From assembly GCA_964629645.1 (NCBI GenBank), contig CAZVSU010000034.1, positions 1-26,129 of the forward strand: a stretch of DNA of 26,129 bases. Reading direction: 5' to 3'. Of this stretch, positions 17,428-24,388 are shown one piece after another (position 1 is the stretch's first letter; every line of letters starts with the position of its first letter). Position numbers and translations under genes: made by a program. The DNA comes from JAAKFL01 sp964629645. Its GTDB lineage: Bacteria > Chlamydiota > Chlamydiia > Chlamydiales > SLFE01. The notes under the pieces were generated by a model, which was not told where the DNA came from, ran no database searches, and saw only the letters and a program-made list of their open reading frames with translations.

Positions 17428-18327
17428 CTACTTGCGGGCCTCACGCTGGCGGCGAAGGATCTTTTTCGGCTCCTGTTTCGCAGGCGCGTTGCGGGGCGGG
17501 GCGGTGCGGGGAGTAGTCGGCTTCGGGACAGTGCGAGGCGTAGGGGCCACAGTCACCGGTTCCTCATCTTCATCTCCCACTTCCTCAACTTCCTCGTACT
17601 CCACTTCTTCACCTTCGACCGGATCGAGGTCGAGCACTTCCGGCTCGTCGTAATCCTCGGGAACCTCGCCATCCAACATGGCCTCAACGTCATCGCCGGA
17701 AAGGATTTCCTTGCGCCCAGAGTACTCAACTTCTTCTGGACCAAACCAGCCCATAATGTCAAACACCGGCTTATAGTTGGTGTTGCCTTGTGCAGTAAAC
17801 TTCTCTCGCTTCAGGCGCACAATCGGAAATTCTGGCTCTCCTGCCTCCATTTGATCTGCGATTGCCTGACACAGCTTGGTGATAGAGTTGACGCCAGACT
17901 TCGAGTTGGTGGAGAAGTTGATAATGGTTCCCGAATGTAGGTTGCGGAGAATAACACCCTTCGCCAAGTGCCAACCTTCACTCTTATTCGGAGCAAACGG
18001 CCCGTGTTCACTCATGTCGGGGGTGGGGACACTGCGTTCATAGATATTCGCCATACGGTCTTCAATCACCGTACCCCCCTTCCAGCACTTCCAGCCAGAA
18101 AACACTCCATAAGAGTTGACCAGCCAATAGTCTTGATCGTCTACATCGTCCTTATCAGGGCCGATCTCATACACTCCCCGTTTACCGGAGAAGTTAGCGT
18201 ACAGAACGCCTTCCATACTACCGCGAGGATCGTCCGCGATAGTCTGGCGCAAAGCGTCTACGCGCTCGGTGTTGTCTTTCATGCGGACGGAGTTAAAGCC
18301 TCCGAAAACTTGCAGATTGTTCGCCAT
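17428..18327 (-). CDS. Candidate phage single-stranded DNA-binding protein
   Basis: This 299-residue protein lies directly upstream of the polymerase. Residues about 1-205 look like one beta-rich domain with many aromatics (DYWLVNSYGVFSGWKCWKGG, FDIMGWFGPEEVEYSG). Residues 212-256 are a strongly acidic tract (EGEEVEYEEVEEVGDEDEE), followed by a Pro/Thr-rich linker and a basic end (PKKILRRQREARK). The acidic tract plus location suggest an SSB recruiting partner proteins, but unlike classical SSBs the acidic part is not the terminus. Codons are more GC-rich at third positions than in neighbours, as in highly expressed genes. AGGAGA lies 9 nt before the ATG. The SSB call is inference. Confidence 0.55.
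   Translation of the reverse strand: MANNLQVFGGFNSVRMKDNTERVDALRQTIADDPRGSMEGVLYANFSGKRGVYEIGPDKDDVDDQDYWLVNSYGVFSGWKCWKGGTVIEDRMANIYERSVPTPDMSEHGPFAPNKSEGWHLAKGVILRNLHSGTIINFSTNSKSGVNSITKLCQAIADQMEAGEPEFPIVRLKREKFTAQGNTNYKPVFDIMGWFGPEEVEYSGRKEILSGDDVEAMLDGEVPEDYDEPEVLDLDPVEGEEVEYEEVEEVGDEDEEPVTVAPTPRTVPKPTTPRTAPPRNAPAKQEPKKILRRQREARK
17788..17797. promoter_or_regulatory. Dispersed palindrome, isolated half site
   Basis: TTGTGCAGTA is an exact right arm, but the left arm is not recognisable. It encodes FTAQG in the candidate SSB gene and may be a decayed copy of the family. Confidence 0.35.
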
Positions 18328-18369
18328 TTTGTTCGGTCTCCTGTTTTGAGTTAGTTTGTCGTCCGGGGT

Positions 18370-19395
18370 CTAGGCCGGTTCTGATAACCGGGCGTAGTGC
18401 ATCGGGGGAGACAAAGTTAGGCGCCCTCGTAGCACATTCTTGGTGTCATCATCAAATATCATGTATTTGCTGCTGACGGGCCAGCAACGCCTATGACTTC
18501 TCGTAAGCGTTACATGGTTATTAACTGCCACAGAGCCAGAAAATTGTTCGTCAATTTTCCCAGCTTCGAGGAATTGCAGGTAATATCTGCGAGCTAGAAT
18601 AGCCATCCTAGTATCAAGCTCGCTAAGTATCTTTAGAAAGACTCTCGCCATGACAATATCAGAGCCAATGCGGGGGTCTTCTGTGTGCAGGTCTTCAGGA
18701 CTGCGGATTATCGTAGCTCGTGAGCAAAATTCGGTCCAGCTTTCTTCCGCGTGCTGCACAAATTGTTCAGTAGGCTCCACGTTCACCGGGGCACGCAAAA
18801 CATCTTTGTTGAGGAAGTCGCCCATCGCGTGAACACCCTTGAGACTTAGCCACAGATAATCGGTGTAATCTCTACTTACAATACCTAACCTATCAAACAT
18901 TGTCAAGTAGTTTTTGTTGTCAGTAAAGACTAAATTCATCGAATAGTCCGCTACATTCATATAAACTTTATACGAGTATTTACTTCCGTAATAGGGGGGC
19001 GCGACCGGACAAGCGTCATACTTGGGATGAAGGGGGGCGCCTTTATAGTAAATATACCCGTAAGCGCCCATAGCTTCTGAAATGCGTAGTTGTATCTTTT
19101 CAAACAGATTAGAAAACACCCTGAAAGCGTGTATATTAACCTCTAACACATCGTGAATATTATAGACGTTTACCGATGATTTGCTGTTTGAAGTTACAGC
19201 AGTAAATAGAGGCAGCTTAGTGGCGTCTTGATCCTTATATGCAGCTATAGCGGCGTCGAGCTCCATAGTATATGCCCGTTGGATCAGGGTATGAACGTGC
19301 GTTTTTAGCCCGCTATAAGTTCCAAACGTAGCGTGTTCGTGCTCCCAAGCTCGGTTATACTTGCCAAGGTTAGTTTTGCTGGAAGATTTAGGCAC
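18370..19395 (-). CDS. Conserved-looking replication-block protein, unknown
   Basis: About 341 residues. AGGAG overlaps the upstream gene's TAG stop and lies 8 nt before the GTG at 19395, so I prefer that start to the in-frame TTG at 19401, which is only 2 nt from the ribosome site. The protein is rich in Tyr, Lys and His. It has no membrane segment or nucleotide-binding motif (for example NRAWEHEHATFGTYSG near the start and HPKYDACPVAPPYYGSKYSY centrally). It lies between a Cas4-like nuclease and the candidate SSB, so a role in DNA replication or recombination is likely by context only. Confidence 0.7.
   Translation of the reverse strand: MPKSSSKTNLGKYNRAWEHEHATFGTYSGLKTHVHTLIQRAYTMELDAAIAAYKDQDATKLPLFTAVTSNSKSSVNVYNIHDVLEVNIHAFRVFSNLFEKIQLRISEAMGAYGYIYYKGAPLHPKYDACPVAPPYYGSKYSYKVYMNVADYSMNLVFTDNKNYLTMFDRLGIVSRDYTDYLWLSLKGVHAMGDFLNKDVLRAPVNVEPTEQFVQHAEESWTEFCSRATIIRSPEDLHTEDPRIGSDIVMARVFLKILSELDTRMAILARRYYLQFLEAGKIDEQFSGSVAVNNHVTLTRSHRRCWPVSSKYMIFDDDTKNVLRGRLTLSPPMHYARLSEPA
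18752..18772. promoter_or_regulatory. Dispersed palindrome site 7 (21-bp variant)
   Basis: TGCTGCACAA-A-TTGTTCAGTA matches 18 of 20 arm positions with a one-base spacer. It lies inside the unknown gene and encodes TEQFVQH. Confidence 0.55.
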
Positions 19396-19406
19396 TGCCA
19401 ACTCTC

Positions 19407-20762
19407 CTATTCGTCAGATGTATCGTCGAGCATGTTGTCGGGCCATGCATAGTTTATTCTCCATGTCCCAATTCCATAAGTCGTGTATTTTTCCATCAAT
19501 TCCGCAACTTCTGGATTATCTTCTTGTAGTGCTTTCATATCCACAGACTTGCGCCCTTTCACCGGCGTCACCGACACCCCGACATAATCCGACACATGGT
19601 TAAGATAAACCTGAAAGTCGTCTGGATAGCACGAGATTACATAGTCTCGAATAAGCGGTTCCATAGACTTCTTTTTACCTTCTAGCGCCTTGATTTCAGC
19701 TACTAACTCCACAAAATCGACAATCAAGTTTTTGGCTTCTTTGGCCTGTTCTTTAGAGATTTCTGGAAAGGTATGGTCAGTTACCCGACCGCCTCCTGTC
19801 AGTTCACTGAATTTGTTCTTCAAGTCGTCAGGAATTGCGGCAATAGCTTCCTCTTGTTTGCATGTAGCCTTGTACGGACATAGCCCGCACTGGTTTGTCT
19901 TGATCCCGTTTTCAGGGTTAATGTTTAGTAGTTTCTGTATAGATACATCGTGATGCATCGCCTCTTTCAGATAACGTGCAAACCTTGAAAGGGGCGCCAT
20001 TGCATCATAATATATAATCCACTCCTGGGGGGCAACCTTTACTTGATCCATACGAGGCACCTCAGGATATTCAAACACCTTCATGTCAAGCATATTTCCA
20101 GCATGTGTATAAACCAATACGGGATATATCGCACTTTTTTCAAATTTTTCAAAAGATACGCTGTTATTTCTAGACAATTTAGAGGAAAATTTAGCGTATA
20201 TATTAGCGAGGTTTAGCGTGACCAACTGTGAATTAATAAGTACCTGCAACTTATGGCTAGGTTTTGCGCTACCTACCATGCTGTTGACGCTCTTAAGCTC
20301 CAACACATAAACGCAGTTCAACACCGGGTCATAAAATAGCATATCAGGCGTACCGGCGATGGTCGAGTGCGAAGGACGCGCTGCGGAGTCGTCGGAAAAA
20401 GTTATTTGATTGGTGTGGTCAATAAGGCAAATCATGTGGTCATATGCTTTGCATATCATTTCGCCGACCGCAGCTTCAGACACGTTACCGCGCCAGAAAT
20501 GGCCCTCTTTAACTTGCTTGTTTTTATCGAGATAGTTGTCAATATCGTCTTGCAAATCGTCTTCGTGCATCGGTTCAGGAACATTTAGATATTCCTGCTT
20601 ATCGAACGCGATGCGGCGGTAGCAGTTATATGCTTCAGACGCACTGACAAGCTTAGCATTATTAAACACTTTTCCGCTAATGCTAGTACGGACAAACTCT
20701 TTACGCATAGGACGAATAACTTCACGTCCTACCAACTGACGCAGATTAGAGAAAGCACCCAT
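19407..20762 (-). CDS. Cas4/RecB-like Fe-S PD-(D/E)XK nuclease
   Basis: The 451-residue protein has a RecB-type nuclease core. E96 lies in GNVSEAAVGEM, D140 in GTPDMLFYD, and E155/K157 in VYVLELKS, forming the PD-(D/E)XK signature, with a LQVLINSQL segment (about 172-180) at the place of the usual QxxxY motif. C47 (AYNCYRR) plus C292, C295 and C301 (QCGLCPYKATC) reproduce the one-plus-three cysteine layout that binds a 4Fe-4S cluster in Cas4 and AddB nucleases. It probably processes DNA ends in recombination or replication. CAGGAG is 9 nt before the ATG. No CRISPR genes are nearby. The C-terminal 130 residues are a helical extension of unknown role. Confidence 0.85.
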   Translation of the reverse strand: MGAFSNLRQLVGREVIRPMRKEFVRTSISGKVFNNAKLVSASEAYNCYRRIAFDKQEYLNVPEPMHEDDLQDDIDNYLDKNKQVKEGHFWRGNVSEAAVGEMICKAYDHMICLIDHTNQITFSDDSAARPSHSTIAGTPDMLFYDPVLNCVYVLELKSVNSMVGSAKPSHKLQVLINSQLVTLNLANIYAKFSSKLSRNNSVSFEKFEKSAIYPVLVYTHAGNMLDMKVFEYPEVPRMDQVKVAPQEWIIYYDAMAPLSRFARYLKEAMHHDVSIQKLLNINPENGIKTNQCGLCPYKATCKQEEAIAAIPDDLKNKFSELTGGGRVTDHTFPEISKEQAKEAKNLIVDFVELVAEIKALEGKKKSMEPLIRDYVISCYPDDFQVYLNHVSDYVGVSVTPVKGRKSVDMKALQEDNPEVAELMEKYTTYGIGTWRINYAWPDNMLDDTSDE

Positions 20763-20805
20763 CGTTTTAGCTCCTGAATTGAGTTTGTAGGTTAGTGCTA
20801 GTAAG

Positions 20806-22278
20806 TCAGTCTATCGCCGTGACTTGTAGTTCCATCTTTCTCGCAGTAACGCGATCCAAGATTTCTTCAACCAGATCGTCAGGCAGTCTAGGCCAAATCA
20901 CGTCAACTCGGTTCGATTGTCCTAGCCTAGCCACGCGCTTAAACGCCTGCTCATTGGTAGCGTTTGAAAACGTGCGTTCAGCCATAAGCACCGTTGAGGC
21001 GAAGCCTTGTAGGTTGGCGCCAGTACAAATTGCTTGAAACTGCCCTAGCAACACCTGCAACTCGCCGGTGTTAAATTCTTGGATCAGTGTATCACGTACT
21101 TTAGAAGACGTATCGCCACCAATGTAATCCGCCCGTATGCCGCTAGCTTTAAGCTCTCCTAAAATGTTTCTCATGACTGCGACGTGCTGATATGGCACAA
21201 AGACGGACTTGCCCTCCTGCACAAGTTTGTGCAGTAGATCAGCCATATGGGCAGCTTTCTCCAAACCTAAAAGCCGGTGCGCTGCGCTTAGCCTACCATC
21301 GTGCTCGCCGGTGCTTGCTTCAACTTGTGCCAACTCTCGAAGCGCGTGTTTATACAATTCGCTAGGACGATTAACTTCAATATCGACCGTCAAATGTCTC
21401 GTCGTGGGCATACCTACAACATTTGTCCTACGCACAGCGAACCTTCCTTTATATAGCAACTCTTTAAGGATACGGTGATTTCGACTGCCGACCACACGAG
21501 ACACGCGCTTTTTGTAGCCACGAGGCGTCGTAATCAGTTCGGTTTTTACTGTACAAAATTGTGCAATAAAATCGGAGTATTTCAAAGCCCGATAAGCTGT
21601 CAGCAAGTCAGGCGCCAGCGCATGTAGGTGCGGCCATAGCCCATCTGCATGGGAAGGGGTGGGCGTGCCCGTAAGTCCCCAAACGTAAGGCACTTCAGAA
21701 ATTATAGCCCCCTCACCACAGCACTGATTTCCGTAAACTACTTGGGTCCGGTTGGCATCCTTGTTGGCAAGGTAATGCATTTCATCAAGAATGACACAAT
21801 CGACCTGAAGGTTACGCAGCTTGTCTACCATGCTGCTCTGCGTCGAGAGCAGCGAATAACTGACAATAAGAATATTAAAGTCGTCAGGTATTTTGCATGA
21901 TCCAGAATAGATGTGGACAATCTTCCAGTCTGGACAAAGAGCCAAAGCATGTCCTACCCAACTCGTCACCAAGTTTTTTGGGATTAGTAGCATACAGCGA
22001 ACGCGCCTACCTCCATGGCTTTTAATGAGTGTTGGGGACGGGTCAATAAACTGCAAAGCCCGAAGTGCCGTGTAGGTCTTGCCAGTACCGGGCACGTTGA
22101 ATAGTGCCGCGTATTTTTGCTTAACCAAAAACCGGGCGTCTTGTTCTTGCAGGCTTGTAATATCTGGTTGACTTGGTACGGGGACGCCGACCGGCTTCTT
22201 TCCCTTGTAATAAGTACCTTCCCGCGCGATTGCGCGGGAAGTGTTTGAACCGTTATCAACTTGCGTCCACATAATCAT
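20806..22278 (-). CDS. SNF2-family superfamily 2 helicase/translocase
   Basis: The 490-residue ATPase has motif I NVPGTGKTYT (K67), motif II VILDEMHYLA (165-168 DEMH), motif III GLTGTPTP (201-208), and the C-terminal motif pair LQGFASTVLMAERTFS and RVARLGQSNRVDVIW (motif VI, R-x-GQ). This order identifies an SNF2/SF2 enzyme that translocates on double-stranded DNA. The role is probably replication fork remodelling or recombination. The ATG overlaps the upstream gene's TGA (ATGA); a second in-frame ATG lies two codons on. A perfect GC-rich hairpin lies about 40 nt into the gene. Two dispersed palindromes 332 bp apart lie in its second half. Confidence 0.9.
   Translation of the reverse strand: MIMWTQVDNGSNTSRAIAREGTYYKGKKPVGVPVPSQPDITSLQEQDARFLVKQKYAALFNVPGTGKTYTALRALQFIDPSPTLIKSHGGRRVRCMLLIPKNLVTSWVGHALALCPDWKIVHIYSGSCKIPDDFNILIVSYSLLSTQSSMVDKLRNLQVDCVILDEMHYLANKDANRTQVVYGNQCCGEGAIISEVPYVWGLTGTPTPSHADGLWPHLHALAPDLLTAYRALKYSDFIAQFCTVKTELITTPRGYKKRVSRVVGSRNHRILKELLYKGRFAVRRTNVVGMPTTRHLTVDIEVNRPSELYKHALRELAQVEASTGEHDGRLSAAHRLLGLEKAAHMADLLHKLVQEGKSVFVPYQHVAVMRNILGELKASGIRADYIGGDTSSKVRDTLIQEFNTGELQVLLGQFQAICTGANLQGFASTVLMAERTFSNATNEQAFKRVARLGQSNRVDVIWPRLPDDLVEEILDRVTARKMELQVTAID
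21215..21236. promoter_or_regulatory. Dispersed palindrome site 8 (22 bp)
   Basis: TCCTGCACAA-GT-TTGTGCAGTA matches 19 of 20 arm positions. It is inside the helicase gene. It uses a different codon phase from most other genic copies, encoding LLHKLVQEG, which argues against a conserved peptide as the cause. Confidence 0.75.
21547..21568. promoter_or_regulatory. Dispersed palindrome site 9 (22 bp)
   Basis: TACTGTACAA-AA-TTGTGCAATA matches 18 of 20 arm positions. It is inside the helicase gene, 332 bp from site 8, and encodes IAQFCTV. Confidence 0.65.
22218..22241. repeat. Perfect 10-bp GC-rich hairpin in the helicase 5' coding region
   Basis: CTTCCCGCGC-GATT-GCGCGGGAAG has perfect 10-bp arms and a 4-nt loop. 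It begins 37 nt inside the helicase gene on the minus strand and encodes SRAIARE. No T-run follows on the minus strand. It could slow translation or be bound by a protein; chance is possible but unlikely for this length. Confidence 0.6.
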
Positions 22279-23012
22279 GGCTGGTCTTCACCTTCCAGTG
22301 CTGGCGCCACGATGGCCGCAATGGTCAGGTCAACAATCATGGTCCATGCCGCACCCCCTGCTGCACTCCGTGCCGCACCTCGTGCCGCATCCCCTGCCGC
22401 GTTTTTTGCCGCGTCCTTTGCCGCAGCCGATGCCGATGCCAATGCCGCACCCGACGCCGCATCCTTTGCCGCATCCTTTGCCGCACCCCGTGACGCACCC
22501 CATTCCGCGGCCCGTGCCGCAGCCCATACCGCAGCCCATGTCGCATCCCGTGCCGCAGCCCGTACCGCACGCCATGCCGCAGCCCACTGCGGATCGTCAG
22601 CCGGCGCGCGGTCCTCGTGCAGCCGTCGCACTGTGACCACGGCCGGTAGCGCGTCGCCTGCGTGGCGTTCGGCAATGCGAAGAATGCCTACCATCACGTC
22701 ATGGTGGACGGTCTGCCAGTCACGATGCCGCGCTGCGCACGCTTCGGCCCAGCGCACATGCCAGTCCCGCCGCAAGGCTGCTGGCAGGCCCTCAAACACG
22801 CCGTCGGCCAAACGGATTAGCCACTCAGGTACGTCCAACGCATCTGCCAGCGCCTTTTGGTCGCCGGGCCGGGTGCCGAGGTCGTGCGCAAGGCAACCGA
22901 CAGAACAGCCCCGACCACCATCCCAATAAACGCCGTCGATGAGCATGTCCGCATCCCGGTGGTGCTTGGCGAGGCGAACGTGCTTTTCGCGAATGGTCTC
23001 TTTGATAGTCAT
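22275..23012 (-). CDS. Ala-rich tetrad-repeat phage protein, unknown
   Basis: The 245-residue protein starts at the ATG at 23012, with AAGGA 8 nt upstream. An in-frame ATG at 23057 falls in a hairpin loop and has no ribosome site. The N-terminal 140 residues form a globular part beginning TIKETIREKHVRLAKHHRDA and including GRGCSVGCLAHDLG and ALDVPEWLIRLADGVFEG, a pattern I recall from hypothetical phage and actinobacterial proteins. Residues about 143-223 are about 20 xxAA tetrads (WAAARAAEWGASRGAAKDAA), predicted to be a long alanine-rich helix or solenoid. The end is hydrophobic then acidic (MIVDLTIAAIVAPALEGEDQ). Strong GC bias and a skewed repeat distinguish it from neighbours. Function unknown. 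Confidence 0.8.
   Translation of the reverse strand: MTIKETIREKHVRLAKHHRDADMLIDGVYWDGGRGCSVGCLAHDLGTRPGDQKALADALDVPEWLIRLADGVFEGLPAALRRDWHVRWAEACAARHRDWQTVHHDVMVGILRIAERHAGDALPAVVTVRRLHEDRAPADDPQWAAAWRAVRAAARDATWAAVWAAARAAEWGASRGAAKDAAKDAASGAALASASAAAKDAAKNAAGDAARGAARSAAGGAAWTMIVDLTIAAIVAPALEGEDQP
22344..22586 (-). repeat. 12-bp-periodic Ala-codon repeat region
   Basis: On the plus strand the stretch reads as many variants of TGCCGCAxCCC spaced by 12 bp, encoding xxAA tetrads on the minus strand. The repeat keeps several frames open on both strands, creating long spurious reading frames. It is prone to slippage and may vary in length among relatives. Confidence 0.85.
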
Positions 23013-23042
23013 TTGTCGCGTCCTTAGTTTACAGAAAATGAA

Positions 23043-23067
23043 ATAGTGGGGAACCATTCCCCACTAT
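23043..23067 (-). terminator. Hairpin terminator candidate after the 153-residue gene
   Basis: ATAGTGGGGAA-CCA-TTCCCCACTAT is a perfect 11-bp inverted repeat in the 74-nt gap between two leftward genes. On the minus strand it is followed by TTTCATTTTCTG, a broken T-tract, so partial termination is likely. A competing hairpin overlaps its 5' arm on that strand. Confidence 0.6.
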
Positions 23068-23080
23068 CTTATCAGATAGT
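23063..23080 (-). promoter_or_regulatory. Alternative hairpin competing with the terminator
   Basis: ACTATC-TGATAA-GATAGT on the minus strand is a perfect 6-bp stem whose 3' arm is also the first part of the terminator's 5' arm. The two structures cannot form fully together, as in an attenuator. It is the weaker stem, so it may need a factor to prevail. Confidence 0.4.
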
Positions 23081-23086
23081 CTAGCT

Positions 23087-23548
23087 TTACGAATTCTTTT
23101 TCTTTTCGTTCAGAAGTTGCTCCATAAGCGCGTCAGAAGCGTGTGTCCCTGTGGTCTCCATCTTGTCGATGGTCTCAACAAGGATGGTCAGAAAGCTCTT
23201 GTTGCGTCCCATGGGGTGACTGCAAACCACCATGGCATCGCGCAAAGAAGTCTTGAACACATCGTTATAGATGCTCGACGTGATAATGTGGGCAGGCAGC
23301 GCGTTGCCCCACTTGTCGCGCACATCTTGCGCGACCAAAGACGCGAGCGCCATCTGCAAACACAGAATAATTTCCATGTAGTCAGCCCCGGCGCTCTCGT
23401 GCTTGCGAACCTCGTTCAAAACGCTTTTGAGCATCCCGAAGTCATGCAGCGTGGAAGTTTTGGCAATATCCTCCCACTCGCGCCGGTCATAGTCGGTGCG
23501 CTGCTTATCGTGCCCGTCAGGATTGGGAGAATTAGGGTTGTCGGTCAT
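23087..23548 (-). CDS. Small early-block protein, unknown
   Basis: The 153-residue soluble protein has a hydrophilic N-terminus (MTDNPNSPNPDGHDKQRTDY) and then amphipathic helices (LHDFGMLKSVLNEVRKHES, YMEIILCLQMALASLVAQDV). AAAGG lies 8 nt before the ATG. Codons are GC-rich at third positions compared with adjacent genes, suggesting strong expression or a different origin. I see no catalytic motif and do not recognise the family. Position early in the leftward block suggests a regulatory or host-takeover role, which is inference. Confidence 0.75.
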   Translation of the reverse strand: MTDNPNSPNPDGHDKQRTDYDRREWEDIAKTSTLHDFGMLKSVLNEVRKHESAGADYMEIILCLQMALASLVAQDVRDKWGNALPAHIITSSIYNDVFKTSLRDAMVVCSHPMGRNKSFLTILVETIDKMETTGTHASDALMEQLLNEKKKNS

Positions 23549-23569
23549 GTGCCGTACCTTTCAGTTAGA

Positions 23570-23588
23570 AGACCTATACAAGAGGTCT
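23570..23588. repeat. Small inverted repeat in intercistronic gap
   Basis: AGACCT-ATACAAG-AGGTCT is a 6-bp stem with a 7-nt loop in the 87-nt gap between the 224- and 153-residue genes. On the minus strand it lies about 22-40 nt before the downstream ATG, just above its AAAGG ribosome site, where it could influence initiation. Confidence 0.4.
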
Positions 23589-23635
23589 AAATCCAGTAAG
23601 TCGGACGCCCTATTAGGACGCCAAGAGATCATAGA

Positions 23636-24310
23636 TCAGGGGTTGCACCATGTCAAGTCCCTGTCCATCAAGGGGGCGCGAAGGAGTTTGTCCTCCTGTG
23701 CCCAAATGGCATACAAGTTATTGTCGTAATTGTAGAAATATCCTCGTACACCCGCCGCTGCACAGACGTTGTTGACCAGTGCCCGATTGGCCGGAATGTT
23801 GCCTGCCGCAAAAGAGATAAGAAATCGCGGGCTTGGGATAGTTTCAAGGGTTGGCAGACAAGTAATTAGATTGGGGGGAAGTGCGGGATTGTTTCCAACA
23901 ACTGTCCCACAAATCTTGGTCGCGGCTTCCAAGTTATTTTGGTTATATGCGCACACTGCCGAAAACTGCATGGTTTCTTGGCTGTTAAAAATCGAATATG
24001 GACTTTTGTAGGAGTATACGATCCAACGGCGGTTAAACCTCTTTATCTTCTCAGAGCCTAGCCCAGTATCATACCAAACCCCGTACCTCAGATATTTGAG
24101 AATGTCCAAATATACTGACCATTCGAGGCGGCTATTTGTGCGCAGCTTATGCGCAGCTATAGCGGCCTTAACTGCATGTGTGGGGGCTTTGGTATATTCG
24201 CTGCCCAGCCAGTACCGCAACACATCGCGGTTCTTAGGATCGTGGACAAGGGGGGAAGCGTGCTTGGGAGCGGCGTTCGGGTCTTTGGCTTTGTCAGACT
24301 TCGACGGCAT
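23636..24310 (-). CDS. Early-block protein, unknown
   Basis: The 224-residue protein has a basic, low-complexity N-terminus (MPSKSDKAKDPNAAPKHASP) and then a Tyr-rich globular part (WSVYLDILKYLRYGVWYDTG, VYSYKSPYSIFNSQETMQFS, GYFYNYDNNLYAIWAQ). AAAGG is 9 nt before the ATG. Six cysteines are scattered and not arranged as a clear zinc site. No family is recognised. A perfect 14-bp-arm palindrome stands in the 78-nt gap upstream of it. Confidence 0.75.
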   Translation of the reverse strand: MPSKSDKAKDPNAAPKHASPLVHDPKNRDVLRYWLGSEYTKAPTHAVKAAIAAHKLRTNSRLEWSVYLDILKYLRYGVWYDTGLGSEKIKRFNRRWIVYSYKSPYSIFNSQETMQFSAVCAYNQNNLEAATKICGTVVGNNPALPPNLITCLPTLETIPSPRFLISFAAGNIPANRALVNNVCAAAGVRGYFYNYDNNLYAIWAQEDKLLRAPLMDRDLTWCNP

Positions 24311-24335
24311 GTCAGGAACCTTTCAGAAAATGATT

Positions 24336-24365
24336 AGGCTACTGCACAAATTTGTGCAGTAGCCT
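24336..24365. promoter_or_regulatory. Dispersed palindrome site 10 (longest, 30 bp with perfect 14-bp arms)
   Basis: AGGCTACTGCACAA-AT-TTGTGCAGTAGCCT is the longest and cleanest copy, located in the gap between the 350- and 224-residue genes. Freed from coding constraint it extends 4 bp beyond the core on each side. Neither side has a T-run, so it is not a normal intrinsic terminator. It is probably the best guide to the ideal site. Confidence 0.88.
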
Positions 24366-24388
24366 TGAGCTAGCCGGTGGTTTGGGGG

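Noticed and set aside
19407..20762. CRISPR-Cas adaptation gene (Cas4 proper)
   Set aside because: There is no cas1, cas2 or array in the window. The neighbours are replication genes, so a phage recombination nuclease is the better reading.
22344..22586. CRISPR-like array
   Set aside because: The repeat unit is 12 bp with no unique spacers and is fully explained by Ala codons.
22241..22929. Plus-strand frames reading PHPxPHP or AAFAAS-type repeats
   Set aside because: The 12-bp repeat keeps all frames open. Only the minus frame continues into a non-repetitive conserved-looking domain with a proper ribosome site.
1162..24365. The dispersed palindromes as ordinary intrinsic terminators
   Set aside because: Almost all lack a T-run on either side, most are inside genes, and the central spacer is too short for a normal hairpin loop without opening the adjacent A-T pair.
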